NCBI RefSeq assembly: GCF_000151665.1
Contig: NW_013171820.1
Coordinates: 91,093-155,092, forward strand
Reading direction: 5' to 3'
Length of the DNA: 64,000 bases
Source: Blastocystis hominis
Taxonomy: Eukaryota > Sar > Bigyra > Opalinata > Blastocystidae
The position numbers and the translations under genes were made by a program. The notes beneath the pieces were generated by a model. That model made no database searches. It saw only the letters and a program-made list of their open reading frames with translations, and was not told where the DNA came from. Positions 44,507-53,944 of this stretch are shown here, one piece after another (within the stretch, counting starts at the first letter, position 1; each line of letters starts with the position of its first letter).

Positions 44507-46013
44507 AACGGCAGCCACGCCGAGTCGGCTGAATAGGGCAACTCCACAGAGGGCAAGGGCGCTTCGGGAGGTTGCCAGGCGGGATAGGAAGTGGTGGAAG
44601 GAGTGGAATCGTGTGTTGTGTTGCTGATTGTTTGTTGACATTGCGAAGAACCGATCGCCACGTTGGAATGGTCCAGTGTGACGTCGTGGAAAATGGTGGC
44701 GTTCTGAATGACGACGGCGCCCTCGCTCACCAGATTGTTCAGCAGTTCCGCGGTGGGCGAGACGGAATTTCCGTAGGAAACAACACGCGTTTCCTTGGGG
44801 AGATTCATGTGCAATCGCTATTTCTTGACGAGTGTGTGAGTGTTTGTACTTGGTAATGTCGCTTTAACACAAAATAAGAAGTTAACGATTTATGTCCGGG
44901 ACCGTACTATTCCTTTACTGGCTTGTTTGTTCCATCTACCTCACATCCCACAACGGGACAATGCACACGGCCTTCCGGAATGATGAGCTGGTTGTTCAGC
45001 ACCGATTCTACTCTCGATCCAACCCCGAGCCGGCTACCCAACGAGCAATCCGGATGTTGCTTTGCGTGGAATGTTAACAGTTTATACGTGGAGAATCGGC
45101 TCTCACAGCCGGCAATGCCGCAGACGTAGGGCTTTTCCTGCTCTAAATAGGGGACAGGGATCACTGCGGACTAGAACATTAAAAAATAAAAAGGAAAAAA
45201 GAGAAACCGTGGTATCGCCTTCGGTGACGTCGCGTTTGGTGTGCTGCTTTTGGAATTCCTTGTGGAATTCTTGGCGTTCTTTTTTGCTGATGAGCGAGGT
45301 CATCGCTTCCAGCTCTTTGATTCGTTCGCGCAATTTCTGAATCTGAATTTGTTGACGTAGATAGGACTCACGGAGGCGAATACTACGTGGAACACATATT
45401 GGGATCAAAAGTACCAGCGAGATTTGTTACATAAACTAGAGTCGATTCCCAAATGAACACGGTAAGTATGAAAATTTAAACTATTTTGATTTGTAAACGT
45501 CTTGAAACAACCTGGAATCTGGCAGGTAAACAAAGGAGCTGGAGCACTCTCTTCCTTTGTGTTTAAATTCCTTCAAATAACAATTCCCAAACACAGGCAT
45601 ACGATAATTGAGACAATTCATCCTTCAGTTCAGAATCAAGGCTCAATTCCGTCTTCTTTGATGCTTCCTCGTTGTGCTTTTTCTGATGGTTTGTAAATCC
45701 TGATCGAGAAGTAAACCTACGACAGCAATCCTCTACAGGGCACACATATTCTTTGGATTCTCCTAAAGCTTATAAAAAACATACAATACGACCTGTGTGC
45801 ATCTTCATATGAACACGTAATGACCCGTTACGAGCAAAACGCTTGTTACATTGTTCACATAAAAACGGCTTGACACCTGTATGCTTAACCTAGATAATAT
45901 AGTACAGTAACTACTTCAACTACCTCGTGATCTTTCAAGTGGGCGTTATCAATAAACGCCATATTACAAACGGCACACGTAAAATTCTTTTGCTTCTTTT
46001 TGGTACTATTCAT
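44503..46013 (-). CDS. Five-finger C2H2 zinc-finger protein
   Basis: About 400 residues with many introns. Fingers in order: [19 protein letters not shown] (partial), [58 protein letters not shown], and [16 protein letters not shown] with ligands RHYQRLH. The last is rebuilt by removing introns of 33 and 32 nt. Between fingers three and four lies a coiled coil ([18 protein letters not shown]). The C-terminus is Pro/Ser/Thr-rich. Finger spacing is TFIIIA-like, but assignment to TFIIIA is not secure. It starts 63 bp from the first tRNA gene. Its stop TAA overlaps the separase stop. Confidence 0.78.
44629..44636 (+). terminator. TGTTTGTT element of separase
   Basis: Exact plus-strand octamer 122 nt after the separase stop, within the C2H2 gene's last exon. 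Confidence 0.45.
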
Positions 46014-46075
46014 TGAGAACGAGTGGAGGCACAGTATGGGAAGTTAAGTATTCTGAATAAAGAGCTAATTCAGAA

Positions 46076-46147
46076 GGCTTTGTGGTCTAGTGGTATGATT
46101 CTCGCTTCGGGTGCGAGAGGTCCGGAGTTCGATTCCCCGCGGAGCCC
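46076..46147 (+). tRNA. tRNA-Pro(CGG), copy 1
   Basis: 72 nt fold as a cloverleaf. Acceptor GGCTTTG pairs with CGGAGCC (two G-U pairs). The anticodon arm CTCGC-TTCGGGT-GCGAG gives anticodon CGG. A and B boxes look normal (GTGGTCTAGTGG; GTTCGATTCC). The T stem CGGAG/CCCCG contains one A-C mismatch. The body strongly resembles other eukaryotic tRNA-Pro. No CCA is encoded and no intron is seen. A T-rich terminator follows at once. Confidence 0.93.
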
Positions 46148-46148
46148 A

Positions 46149-46222
46149 ATTTTTTGTTTTTTGTTTTTTGTTTTTTGTTTTTTGTTTTTTTGTTTTTTTG
46201 TTTTTTTGTTTTTTGTTTTTTG
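46149..46222 (+). repeat. (TTTTTTG)n tract after tRNA copy 1
   Basis: A run of about ten T5-7/G units directly after the tRNA. It serves as an RNA polymerase III terminator many times over and is a microsatellite. Confidence 0.8.
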
Positions 46223-46389
46223 TGGATCATTCTATTACATTATATCCAATATGTGGCCATAAATAAATATTAACATAATATTAGGTAGTAAAAAATAATA
46301 AGGTACATTCCGTTCTATTTTTGCTACAATTGAATACATTCCAATGTAGCAAGTACTTTAAGTATTGTATAGTAACAGCCATTTCAGAA

Positions 46390-46461
46390 GGCTTTGTGGT
46401 CTAGTGGTATGATTCTCGCTTCGGGTGCGAGAGGTCCGGAGTTCGATTCCCCGCGGAGCCC
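46390..46461 (+). tRNA. tRNA-Pro(CGG), copy 2
   Basis: Identical over all 72 nt to copy 1, including the T-stem mismatch. The 5' flank TTCAGAA is also shared, so this is a local duplication about 314 bp apart. A T6 terminator follows. Confidence 0.93.
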
Positions 46462-46711
46462 ATTTTTTACACTTTTTCTTTTTTCATTTCAATGAAGCTG
46501 TAATGTTTGTTGCATGACTTCTAGTATGGACAACAATTTTTGTGTGATGGAATGATACAATATAGTGGGTAGAGATGGGGAGCAAAAATGAGAGAAGAAT
46601 AGTCTATTGCAAATGATAAACGAAACGACGGAAATGATGGTTTTTGCATATTATTCTTTTCTTGTAGGCTTCCTATTTAGTTTATTGATCATAGTGTTGT
46701 GAGATAAAATC

Positions 46712-47871
46712 ATGAGAGTTGTTATTGAAAATACAAATGCGGATGCTTTGCGATTTGCTGCGGATTATATTGTGAGCAAGATCAAAGAAGCGAATCCAAC
46801 AGAGGCAAAGCCTTACACGGTTGTTTTACCGGACCCCCTTCCATCGGTAAAACTTCTGTAGGCTTGGTCGATCCAAGTGATCTGTAGTTTCGATGATCTT
46901 GTCCGTGCCTTTGAAGTTGGGAGAATCTCCTACAAGCACGTCGTGTTCTTTCAATTAGAAGAATTCCGTGATATTCCCCGGACGGACAAACGAAGCTTCG
47001 CCTGGCGCCTGTACGACTACTTCTTCAAATTCGTGGATGCAAATCCGCATAACGTGTTCTTCCTCAATGGAACATCCAGCGACTTCGACCGTGAATGCGA
47101 GCTTTTCGAGGACGCCATCAAGCGCTACGGCGGAATCAACCTCATGTGCGTCCAAGTCAGCTCCGAAGCGTCGATTGGAGGAAATGCGCCGGGCAGCTGC
47201 CTCACCAGCCGTACTCGCCCCAAGACGACGACCTCCTTCGTAATCAACGACCGTTCCTACACCCGCAACGGTCTGGGGGACATTGCTGAGGAGGACATCA
47301 TTCCGGTGGACGAATACGCGATTGGGAGCAACTACGTGCTAACGATGGGCCTGGGCACCATCATGGACGCGGAGGAAGTCATCGCATTATTCATCGGTCC
47401 TCCAGCGGCGCGTGCGCTGCACCACGTGCTAGAAGGCTCGGTGTCGAACATGTTCCCCGCGTCGGTGCTGCAGTACCACACGCGCGCGTGCATCGTGAGC
47501 GAGCACCGCTCGATTTCGACGCTGAAATTCACGACGGTGGAGTATTTCATGGGCATTCGCGAGAATTTCAACATCGTGAACAGCCTCCCCGCGCTGCAGA
47601 CCACGCGTACCAGCAGAGAGAGGAGTCGTGACGCGTAGGAGAGTCGCCGTATCACCACGCCGTCAAGTTCACGCAGCAGCTGCCCAGCGAGTTGTTCCTC
47701 GGAGCCACCGCCGAGAGCTACCGCGAGCCGGCGCGCATTGCGTCGCAGTTCGCGGTGGAGAGAACGAGTTTGTCGCCGCTGATGGATAGTAGCTTGTCGC
47801 CCAAGACGGATACGAGCATTTCGCCGAATGTGGATGGCGTGTTTTCGCCGAACCAGGAGACGGTGGATTGA
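46712..47871 (+). CDS. Glucosamine-6-phosphate deaminase-like protein, probably inactive
   Basis: Two introns (30 and 32 nt) give about 365 residues. The fold is recognisable end to end against GNPDA/NagB: YTVVLP..., ISYKHVVFFQLEEF, VDANPHNVFFLNG, APGSCLTSRTRPKTT, VLTMGLGTIMDAEEVIALF and KFTTVEYFMGI. But key sites are lost. The PTGSTPLG phosphate loop reads PDPLPSV, MDEY reads LEEF, and the GPDGHIAFNEPGS catalytic segment reads SSEASIGGNAPGS, so the Asp, His and Glu used for ring opening are E, S and A. A new tail of about 75 residues has repeated Ser-Pro steps (SLSPLMDSSLSPKTD). Normal GNPDA converts glucosamine-6-P to fructose-6-P and ammonia; this one is likely a pseudoenzyme. Confidence 0.85.
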
Positions 47872-47912
47872 GGAGAGAGGAGGATGTGTAATGCATTTTG
47901 TACAGAATCGAG

Positions 47913-47920
47913 TGTTTGTT
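47913..47920 (+). terminator. TGTTTGTT element of the deaminase-like gene
   Basis: Exact octamer 41 nt after the TGA. Confidence 0.6.
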
Positions 47921-48063
47921 GGAGATGGATGGACAGGAGGGAGGGATGAAGGGCGTAATGTTGACCGTAGGAGTGAAACATCGCATAGAGTGCGTGCAGG
48001 GTCTATCGGCCAGCCGCATTTCGCCACTTTTTGGATTGCCCACACCTTTGCGGTCCTCAGAAT

Positions 48064-49237
48064 ATGAGCACAGAACAACACAATAAAGAGAGTGACGTAG
48101 AGCAAGTCTTTGATCCAGAAGAAGACGTTGATGATGTGACTTCCTCTGGAGCAAAAGATGCCCCGAAAGTGGATGACACTCCTATTATTTCTGAAGCGGA
48201 AAGGGAAAGGTGGGAAAAGAAACGAAATGTATCCTTTTCGATAGATGTTCTCTAATCACGTAGGAAGCGTTTGGAACCGTGTTGGATGCCGCAATCGAAG
48301 CGGATGAAAATGACAAGGAGCGAAAACCCAAAAAGAAACGTGGTGAGTTGTCTGTGAACGATCAAATTACTTTCCTTAAGAATGCCCAGGTAGGGTCTGT
48401 CTCCATCTGTGATGGGAAAGGATTTTGTAAACAAGATAGATGAAGCCTATGCAAAAGACATGGAGGCGATCTCACGAGGTGAGAACGCACTCAGCAGAAT
48501 TTCGATGCTCAAGGAGATCGAAAAGCGCTTAACCGATGTGGACTTCGCACGCTGGTAAGCGATCGTTCCATTTCTGATTTGCAGCTGCCTAGCGAGTCAT
48601 TTTATGACCGTTATCGCGGCCTGGCTCCGACCGGGCAACTTGGGTAATCTTCCCCCAAGCACAGTTTATCGTGATTGTGTGAGTTAACGCTCAGATCCGC
48701 ACGAGCATCTACAACGTGCTGTATTCTCTGCCAATCCGCAAGGAATACGTGAAAGAGGCCGGCATCGGCGAATTGCTTGTGAAGTTGTGGCGCAATCCCA
48801 AGGAAACGAAGGAGAACCGGAAGATTCTCCACATGATCATAGAGAAGTGGCTTCGAATCGTAACGGGCATGGCGTCGACGTTCAACGAAACTGACAACGA
48901 TGAGATGGAGGATTTGGCTCTGGAGAAACAGGAGTATTTGAAGCATGTTCGACGAGTTCGGGAGCCGGGATGTGCGGATTGGAGAGCAAAATCATTTATA
49001 GTCACACAGGAAGAGGAAGACCGATCGATTTTTGCGATGCTTCCAAAGTTTGTTTTTCGTGCATAAAATGATTTTTAGCGGCAACCTGAACGTTTATTTG
49101 AACGATGCTCGACCAATGAACATTCCTCATGTCGCTCCGTTAAAGTGAGAAAAGAAGAGAATGATAAATCTGTAGGTCGGACTCTGCTGCTGCAAAATTG
49201 TTAAAGTTGAAGAATGTTCCTCGAAAAAGAAATCGTT
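48064..49237 (+). CDS. SPN1: Transcription elongation factor Spn1/IWS1
   Basis: About 315 residues with short introns. An acidic N-terminus (EQVFDPEEDVDDVTS) precedes the TFIIS-N-like helical domain: ISMLKEIEKRLTDVDFARW, FMTVIAAWLRPG, SIYNVLYSLPIRKEYVKEAG, LVKLWRNPKETKENR and MIIEKWLRIVTG. This is the Spn1/IWS1 core that binds Spt6 and elongating RNA polymerase II. Removing a 31-nt intron at about 49148-49178 carries the frame past an encoded TGA into SDSAAAKLLKLKNVPRKRNR and then straight into TGTTTGTT. Cleavage after T49237 would create TAA 4 nt before the octamer. Confidence 0.85.
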
Positions 49238-49241
49238 ATTC

Positions 49242-49249
49242 TGTTTGTT
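49242..49249 (+). terminator. TGTTTGTT element of Spn1
   Basis: Exact octamer inside the open Spn1 frame, only 57 nt before the next gene's ATG. Confidence 0.65.
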
Positions 49250-49306
49250 ATATTATTATTGGCGCACAGAAATCCGGTGCGCAAGATCACTCATTAATAT
49301 TTTTTT

Positions 49307-51289
49307 ATGTATTCGAATATCGCTGGTATTGATCTTGGAACCTCGAATTCGTGCGTTTCCATCTACAAGAATGGAAATATTGAGGTTGTCGCAGCAAGAT
49401 CTGGAGAACATGTCTTCCCCTCCGTTGTTTCTTACAGAGACAGTGGAATTACGTTCGGGAAGGATGCAAAAAGTCAGATTTCTATGTACCCTAAACAAAC
49501 TGTTTTTGAAATCAAGCGACTTATTGGGCATAAATTCTCTGATAAATGTGTACAAGAAGATATAAAGAGCTGGCCTTTTGAGGTTGTTCCCAATGAAGAT
49601 GATCGTCCGCAAATCAAAATCAAATACGCTGGTGAAGACCATTACCTGTCTCCAGAGCAGGTGAGTGGTTTCCTCATATCGAAGTTGGTTGAAGAGGCAG
49701 AACGAGTTTCTGGAACCCGAATTACCGATATTGTGGTTACGGTGCCTGCCTACTTTAATGATAGTCAGCGCCGCGCGACTGCTGATGCTGCTCGTGCTGC
49801 AGGTGTCAATGTGTTGGGAATCTTGAACGAGCCCACTGCTGCCGCTATCGCTTATGGAGTGAGGAATGAAGAAAAGGATAAAACGATTCTTGTCTACGAT
49901 CTGGGAGGCGGTACGTTTGATGTCACCATTTTGGATATTCGAGAAAACGAATACAACGTGGTTGCGACGGACGGAGATACCCACTTGGGTGGAGTGGATC
50001 TCGACCAGATCTTAGAGAAAATGATCTATGACATTGCCAGCCCTTCCTGCGATCCTGAAATTGAATGGGAAACCCAGAAGAGTCGAGCGATCCTGCGAAG
50101 AACAGCGGAGGATGTCAAGATCCAGCTGTCCACCACGGACAGCGTGGAGTTCACCATTTTTGATGAGACTTTTATCATCTATCGAACCGAATTCGAGCGA
50201 AATGCGTCTCAGTTCTTTGCGAAAACGATGACGATCGTCGATCAGATTCTGGCCAACACGGGCAAGCGATATGAGGATATCGATGATGTGGTGCTTGTGG
50301 GAGGATCGAGTCGGATTCCCTACATCAAGACGATGCTGGGAGCCAAGTTCGGAGAGGAGAAGGTCTCCTACCGAATCAATCCGGACGAGGCTGTGAGTAT
50401 GGGTGCGCTGACGCGAGCGATCCAGCTGTATCGTCAGAACAATTCCAACATCGATACGCCCGTCGAAGGAGGAGACGATGAGTCGGGAATGAACCTGGTG
50501 GCGGCTCCTCATCCAGGAGACGGCGGAGACGGAGATGATGCGTACGATTTGGGAGCTGGCGATGACGATTTTGCATTCGATTCGCTGGATATTAATGATG
50601 TGGTTCCTCTCTCACTGGGACTCAAGAACTCGCAAGGAGTCATGTCCGTTCTGATTCCTCGCTTCTCGCACTTCGGCGAGTCCTTCACTCGCAGCTTCGT
50701 GACGAACAAAAACAACCAGGAATCGATGAAAGTCCGCGTCTATCAGGGCGAGCGACCCATGGCGGAAGACAATCTCGAGATTGGCTCGTTCCGCTTGAGA
50801 GGCATTCCTCCAATGCCCCGAGGCCAGGCGTGCGTGGATATCACCTTCACGACGGATCACGACGGCATCTTGACGGTGTCCGCTGTGGTCTGCCAGGTCG
50901 ATGAGTACGGAGAGATCTTGACTGGCCCGGATGGAGAGCATTTGACGATTCCGGGAACCGAGTTGAGGACTACCTTCGAGAATAAATCGACGAATCTGAA
51001 CGAATATGAGGTGGAGAAGATAATGAAGCAAGTGCAGGAAATGAAGGAGTATGATGCGAAAAAGCGCCGAATTGCGGAGCAGAAGAATAAAATCCAGGAA
51101 CGGTCGTTTGTTCTGGAGGAAATCGTTATGAAGAACGGAGGTAGCATCGATCCGGAGAATTTGGAGAAGGTGAATACTCTGCTGAGAGATGTGAAGCGAC
51201 TGATGAGAAATAACACTATCGAGGAGGACGAGTTGCAAAGCTATTTTGATTTGATAGGACAGTGGATTGAATCGCTGGATGGTAATTGA
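49307..51289 (+). CDS. Divergent Hsp70-like chaperone (2)
   Basis: An intronless 660-residue Hsp70. ATPase motifs are nearly canonical: AGIDLGTSNSCVSIY, VPAYFNDSQRRATADAA, LNEPTAAAIAYGV, VYDLGGGTFDVTILD, DDVVLVGGSSRIP and NPDEAVSMGALT. Between GALTRAIQLYRQ and the linker DINDVVPLSLGL lies an acidic Gly/Asp insert of about 50 residues (DGGDGDDAYDLGAGDDD). The beta domain and a short lid are present. There is no signal peptide, no KDEL and no EEVD, so a cytosolic lineage-specific paralogue seems likely. It differs strongly from the Hsp70-like gene at 37 kb, so these are not recent duplicates. Confidence 0.9.
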   Translation: MYSNIAGIDLGTSNSCVSIYKNGNIEVVAARSGEHVFPSVVSYRDSGITFGKDAKSQISMYPKQTVFEIKRLIGHKFSDKCVQEDIKSWPFEVVPNEDDRPQIKIKYAGEDHYLSPEQVSGFLISKLVEEAERVSGTRITDIVVTVPAYFNDSQRRATADAARAAGVNVLGILNEPTAAAIAYGVRNEEKDKTILVYDLGGGTFDVTILDIRENEYNVVATDGDTHLGGVDLDQILEKMIYDIASPSCDPEIEWETQKSRAILRRTAEDVKIQLSTTDSVEFTIFDETFIIYRTEFERNASQFFAKTMTIVDQILANTGKRYEDIDDVVLVGGSSRIPYIKTMLGAKFGEEKVSYRINPDEAVSMGALTRAIQLYRQNNSNIDTPVEGGDDESGMNLVAAPHPGDGGDGDDAYDLGAGDDDFAFDSLDINDVVPLSLGLKNSQGVMSVLIPRFSHFGESFTRSFVTNKNNQESMKVRVYQGERPMAEDNLEIGSFRLRGIPPMPRGQACVDITFTTDHDGILTVSAVVCQVDEYGEILTGPDGEHLTIPGTELRTTFENKSTNLNEYEVEKIMKQVQEMKEYDAKKRRIAEQKNKIQERSFVLEEIVMKNGGSIDPENLEKVNTLLRDVKRLMRNNTIEEDELQSYFDLIGQWIESLDGN

Positions 51290-51367
51290 TTTCTGTATTT
51301 CAATCGCTCTGTTTCGCAAACAAACAAACAAACAATCGATGACGATAATTTGAGCAAAATAAAACGC

Positions 51368-51375
51368 AACAAACA
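51368..51375 (-). terminator. TGTTTGTT element of ankyrin copy A
   Basis: Exact minus-strand octamer, matching the one at 55570-55577 in the other arm. Confidence 0.6.
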
Positions 51376-51425
51376 ATCAACAACAACAGTAACAACAACA
51401 ATTTGGTACTTGCTTGATTCTAAAC

Positions 51426-51987
51426 TTACGATCTATCAATTTCTTCGTCTTCATATCCCACCGAAGAATCAACTTTCTCAGCCGATTTATGTTTCAATAG
51501 ACTATTTATCAGATTATCGTCTCCTGATTGGAATGCGATGTCCACAGCACTTTTACCAAACGAGTTTTTCTAGAACCTAACAACTCACTCTCTATTCATA
51601 CTTCCAGTACGTCCAAATCATCAAATGCGTTCAAGAGACTTAATACTACATCCAAATGTTGAAGAAGAACTGCTCGATCTAACTAAACAGCAAACTCTTA
51701 TTCTATACGTAATGGAGTGTTTCCAGAATCGTTCTTCATGCATTTGCTTCCGTTTTCAATTAGAAAATCGACGATTTCTCTAACTTTTACTAAACTATAC
51801 CAAGACAAACAAATTTCCGTTTGCAGCAGCATTATGGAGTGCAGTATTTCCATATTCATCTTTGGAATTAATATCAAACCCAGTAGCGAGTAGTTGTTTG
51901 AGTGTATCGATTTCATCATATCTGGCTATGGAATGATAAAAGGAATCGAATAAAACCAGCATCGAGAAAGAGATGAAGGTTATCCAT
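51426..51987 (-). CDS. Short ankyrin-repeat protein, copy A
   Basis: Four introns (30-32 nt), as worked out on the near-identical copy B, give about 145 residues: MDNLHLFLDAARYDE, then ankyrin repeats DEYGNTALHNAAANGNLEIV, DFLIENGSKCMKNDSGNTPL, and a helical HRAVLLQHLDVVLSLLNAF with NSFGKSAVDIAFQSGDDN. Acidic C-terminus. It resembles small YAR1-like ankyrin proteins. Few differences from copy B were noticed. Confidence 0.8.
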
Positions 51988-52136
51988 TTTTGTAGAAAAT
52001 TGTAGTATGTGTTTTATATAGTAAATGAATGAATGGCCAACTAGATGACTGAATGAATGAGTGGTTTATTGAATAAGGAATATAGTAAAGTATGGAAACG
52101 AAAAAGACGAAGATAAGGTTCAGACTGTCTAGTTTA

Positions 52137-52437
52137 TCTCTTTTCTAAATCCCATCGTTTCAGGGATTCTGTTTCTATCATCTATTCAAAATCTACAACA
52201 TTCAGCATAAAAATAGACGAGCTTTATGATAAAATAGAATACTGTAAAATACTCATATCTACCAAATCAATCTTTTGATCGATCACTGTACATTTGGTAA
52301 CTCTCCAGTCATTTTCATAATACGCTTTTGTCTCCACCGGAAGGTACTGACTAAGTAAGTATTTGCTTCTTTGCGAGTGTGGCGATAAGGCGCGATGGTC
52401 AAAGGACGACTCTTATTTTGATGTAGGTAAATACAAC
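52137..52437. other. Spacer and P1 leader
   Basis: About 300 bp between the divergent ankyrin copy A and the P1 ribosomal gene. A GTAAGTATTTG...GATGTAG stretch ending at 52425 might be a leader intron. No other feature is seen. Confidence 0.35.
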
Positions 52438-52834
52438 ATGGCCATCTTTGAGGGAATGTCTACTATTGAAAAGGAGGAACTTATTGTCTCCCTTGCTGCT
52501 CTCCTTTGTGCTGATGCTAAGGTTGAGGTGTCTGTAGAGATTTGTCTAGCTGCGTGATTTTTAGAAGGATAATTTGGACGCTGTGATCAAGGCCTCTGGA
52601 AACAAGATTGCTCCTTACTGGACTGCTGTTTTCGGAGGTTGCTGCCCGGGAATGGACATTTTGGATGTCCTTGCTGCCCCTGGTGCTGGAGCTGCTGCTG
52701 CCCCCGCTGCTGGAGCTGCTGCCCCTGCTGCTGAGGAGAAGAAGGAAGAGGCCAAGGAGGAAGAGGAAGAGGAAGAGGAAGATATTGATATGAGCGGAGG
52801 CGGTCTGTTCGGTGATGATGACGACGACTGGTAA
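52438..52834 (+). CDS. RPLP1: 60S acidic ribosomal protein P1
   Basis: A 37-nt intron joins two exons into about 119 residues. The N-terminal helical domain (STIEKEELIVSLAALLCADA, DAVIKASGNKIAPYWTAVFG) is followed by an Ala/Pro/Gly hinge (AAPAAGAAAPAAEE) and an acidic end. P1/P2 form the ribosomal stalk that recruits elongation factors. The C-terminus reads DIDMSGGGLFGDDDDDW rather than the usual ...DDDMGFGLFD, so the GLF core is kept but extended by DDDDDW. Confidence 0.88.
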
Positions 52835-52865
52835 ACATCACTCTTCTAGGCCTGTTGCTACGTTT

Positions 52866-52873
52866 TGTTTGTT
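52866..52873 (+). terminator. TGTTTGTT element of P1
   Basis: Exact octamer 31 nt after the P1 stop, adjoining the end of the convergent phosphatase gene. Confidence 0.6.
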
Positions 52874-52876
52874 TTG

Positions 52877-52884
52877 AGAAAACA
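52877..52884 (-). terminator. TGTTTTCT element of the PPTC7-like gene
   Basis: Two-base variant of the octamer on the minus strand, 4 nt after the T of a TGT codon in the phosphatase frame. Confidence 0.4.
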
Positions 52885-52888
52885 TCAC

Positions 52889-53919
52889 AAGAGAACAGTG
52901 TTAACACGGCAGTGATATCATCGGGCTTGCCTCCTTCATACCGATATCCGTTTTGAAGCGCTTCTTGCTCGAATGGAGTTGATGCTCGACTCCCACTCTT
53001 TTTGAATGTAAAATCCACGATCTTGTTCACCACTTCCTGTAGACTGTCTTGATTCACTCCTTCTGCAGGCATACCATTCTTCCAATAATCGTTCAGCAGT
53101 GCGACCAGATCCTTCGGCCATACGTTATCAAGCAATCCATCCGACGAAATCAAGCACAAATCTCCACGCTGTACATCCAGCGGACCACTCACGCCCATCA
53201 TCGGCTACATGTCACAAATCCGTTCAAAACGAACGCTATCGGCTCCCTTTCCGAGCTGAAACGGGAAATTAAACGCATGGCACTGCTTCGGAGACACGCT
53301 GTGCACAAACCACTCCTTTCTCTGCGCTGTGGGCTGCGGAGCTCCGAAACGGAAGAGGAAAAATCCGCTGTCGCCGATGTTGTAGTAAAACGCCTTGTTA
53401 TCCACGCCCAAGGCGAGGGCGCAGAGTGTGCTGCTTCCCAGAAGCTGTGTTATGAAGAGAAAAAGGGAAATACGACGGAGGAACAGGTGGATTGGGCGAC
53501 CGAGATCGCTTTCCACTTTAAATCGGAGGCATCGGTGACGGGTTTGGAGATGGAGGTGTTCATATTGGTTACGAGCTACGTGGAGAGGTGGATAAGAAGC
53601 GATACGCTACGCGAAAACTCGCCAGGATCCACTCCATGTTGCCGCCAGCCGCCTACTCCATCTGCGACACCTGCTGCGAATTCTGCACATAATATAGCAC
53701 CGTTCTAAGAAAACCATTAAAGAAAAAAGCATCCTCTCCTTGTTTTTTCTCTGGATGGGGAATCGACTTCGCTGCGGATATGATTTTCAGAGGGTTTACT
53801 CCATTTACTGCTGTGGAGAGCAGTCTCGTGAACTACTGCTTAATTCCTCAGAATAACGTTACAGAAGCTTTGGATCCATGGAACCAAAGCATATCTCTTT
53901 GTAAGAAGGTCCGGAGCAT
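52889..53919 (-). CDS. PPTC7-like mitochondrial PP2C phosphatase
   Basis: About 290 residues. The start MLRTFLQRDMLWF gives a basic amphipathic N-terminus suited to mitochondrial-type organelle import. PPTC7-family motifs follow: AKSIPHPEKKQGEDAFFF, ADGVGGWRQHGVDPGEFS, LLGSSTLCALAL, YNIGDSGFFLFRFG, NFPFQL, GDLCLISSDGLLDNV and GGKPDDITAVLTLF. The family dephosphorylates organelle proteins, including CoQ-synthesis factors in other eukaryotes. Distinct from the PP2C at 12 kb. No encoded stop follows the conserved end; the frame would run through the antisense of P1. TGTTTTCT 4 nt after T52889 suggests a polyadenylation-made TAA giving ...LTLFS. Confidence 0.82.
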
Positions 53920-53933
53920 AGAAAAATGATTGA

Positions 53934-53941
53934 AACAAACA
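53934..53941 (-). terminator. TGTTTGTT element of the Rab gene
   Basis: Exact minus-strand octamer 3 nt after the TAG of the Rab gene. Confidence 0.65.
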
Positions 53942-53944
53942 ATT

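Larger units (their letters stand above)
51359..52136 (-). repeat. Left arm of inverted duplication (ankyrin gene)
   Basis: About 780 bp that reappear inverted at 54790-55586 with only a few substitutions and small microsatellite length differences. Homology stops abruptly at both ends (ATAAAACGC and TAAACTAGAC). The arm covers a complete gene with promoter and poly(A) octamer. Confidence 0.9.

Noticed and set aside
46149-46222. Origin or CRISPR-like array
   Set aside because: A simple (T6G)n tract after a tRNA; units are too short and have no spacers.
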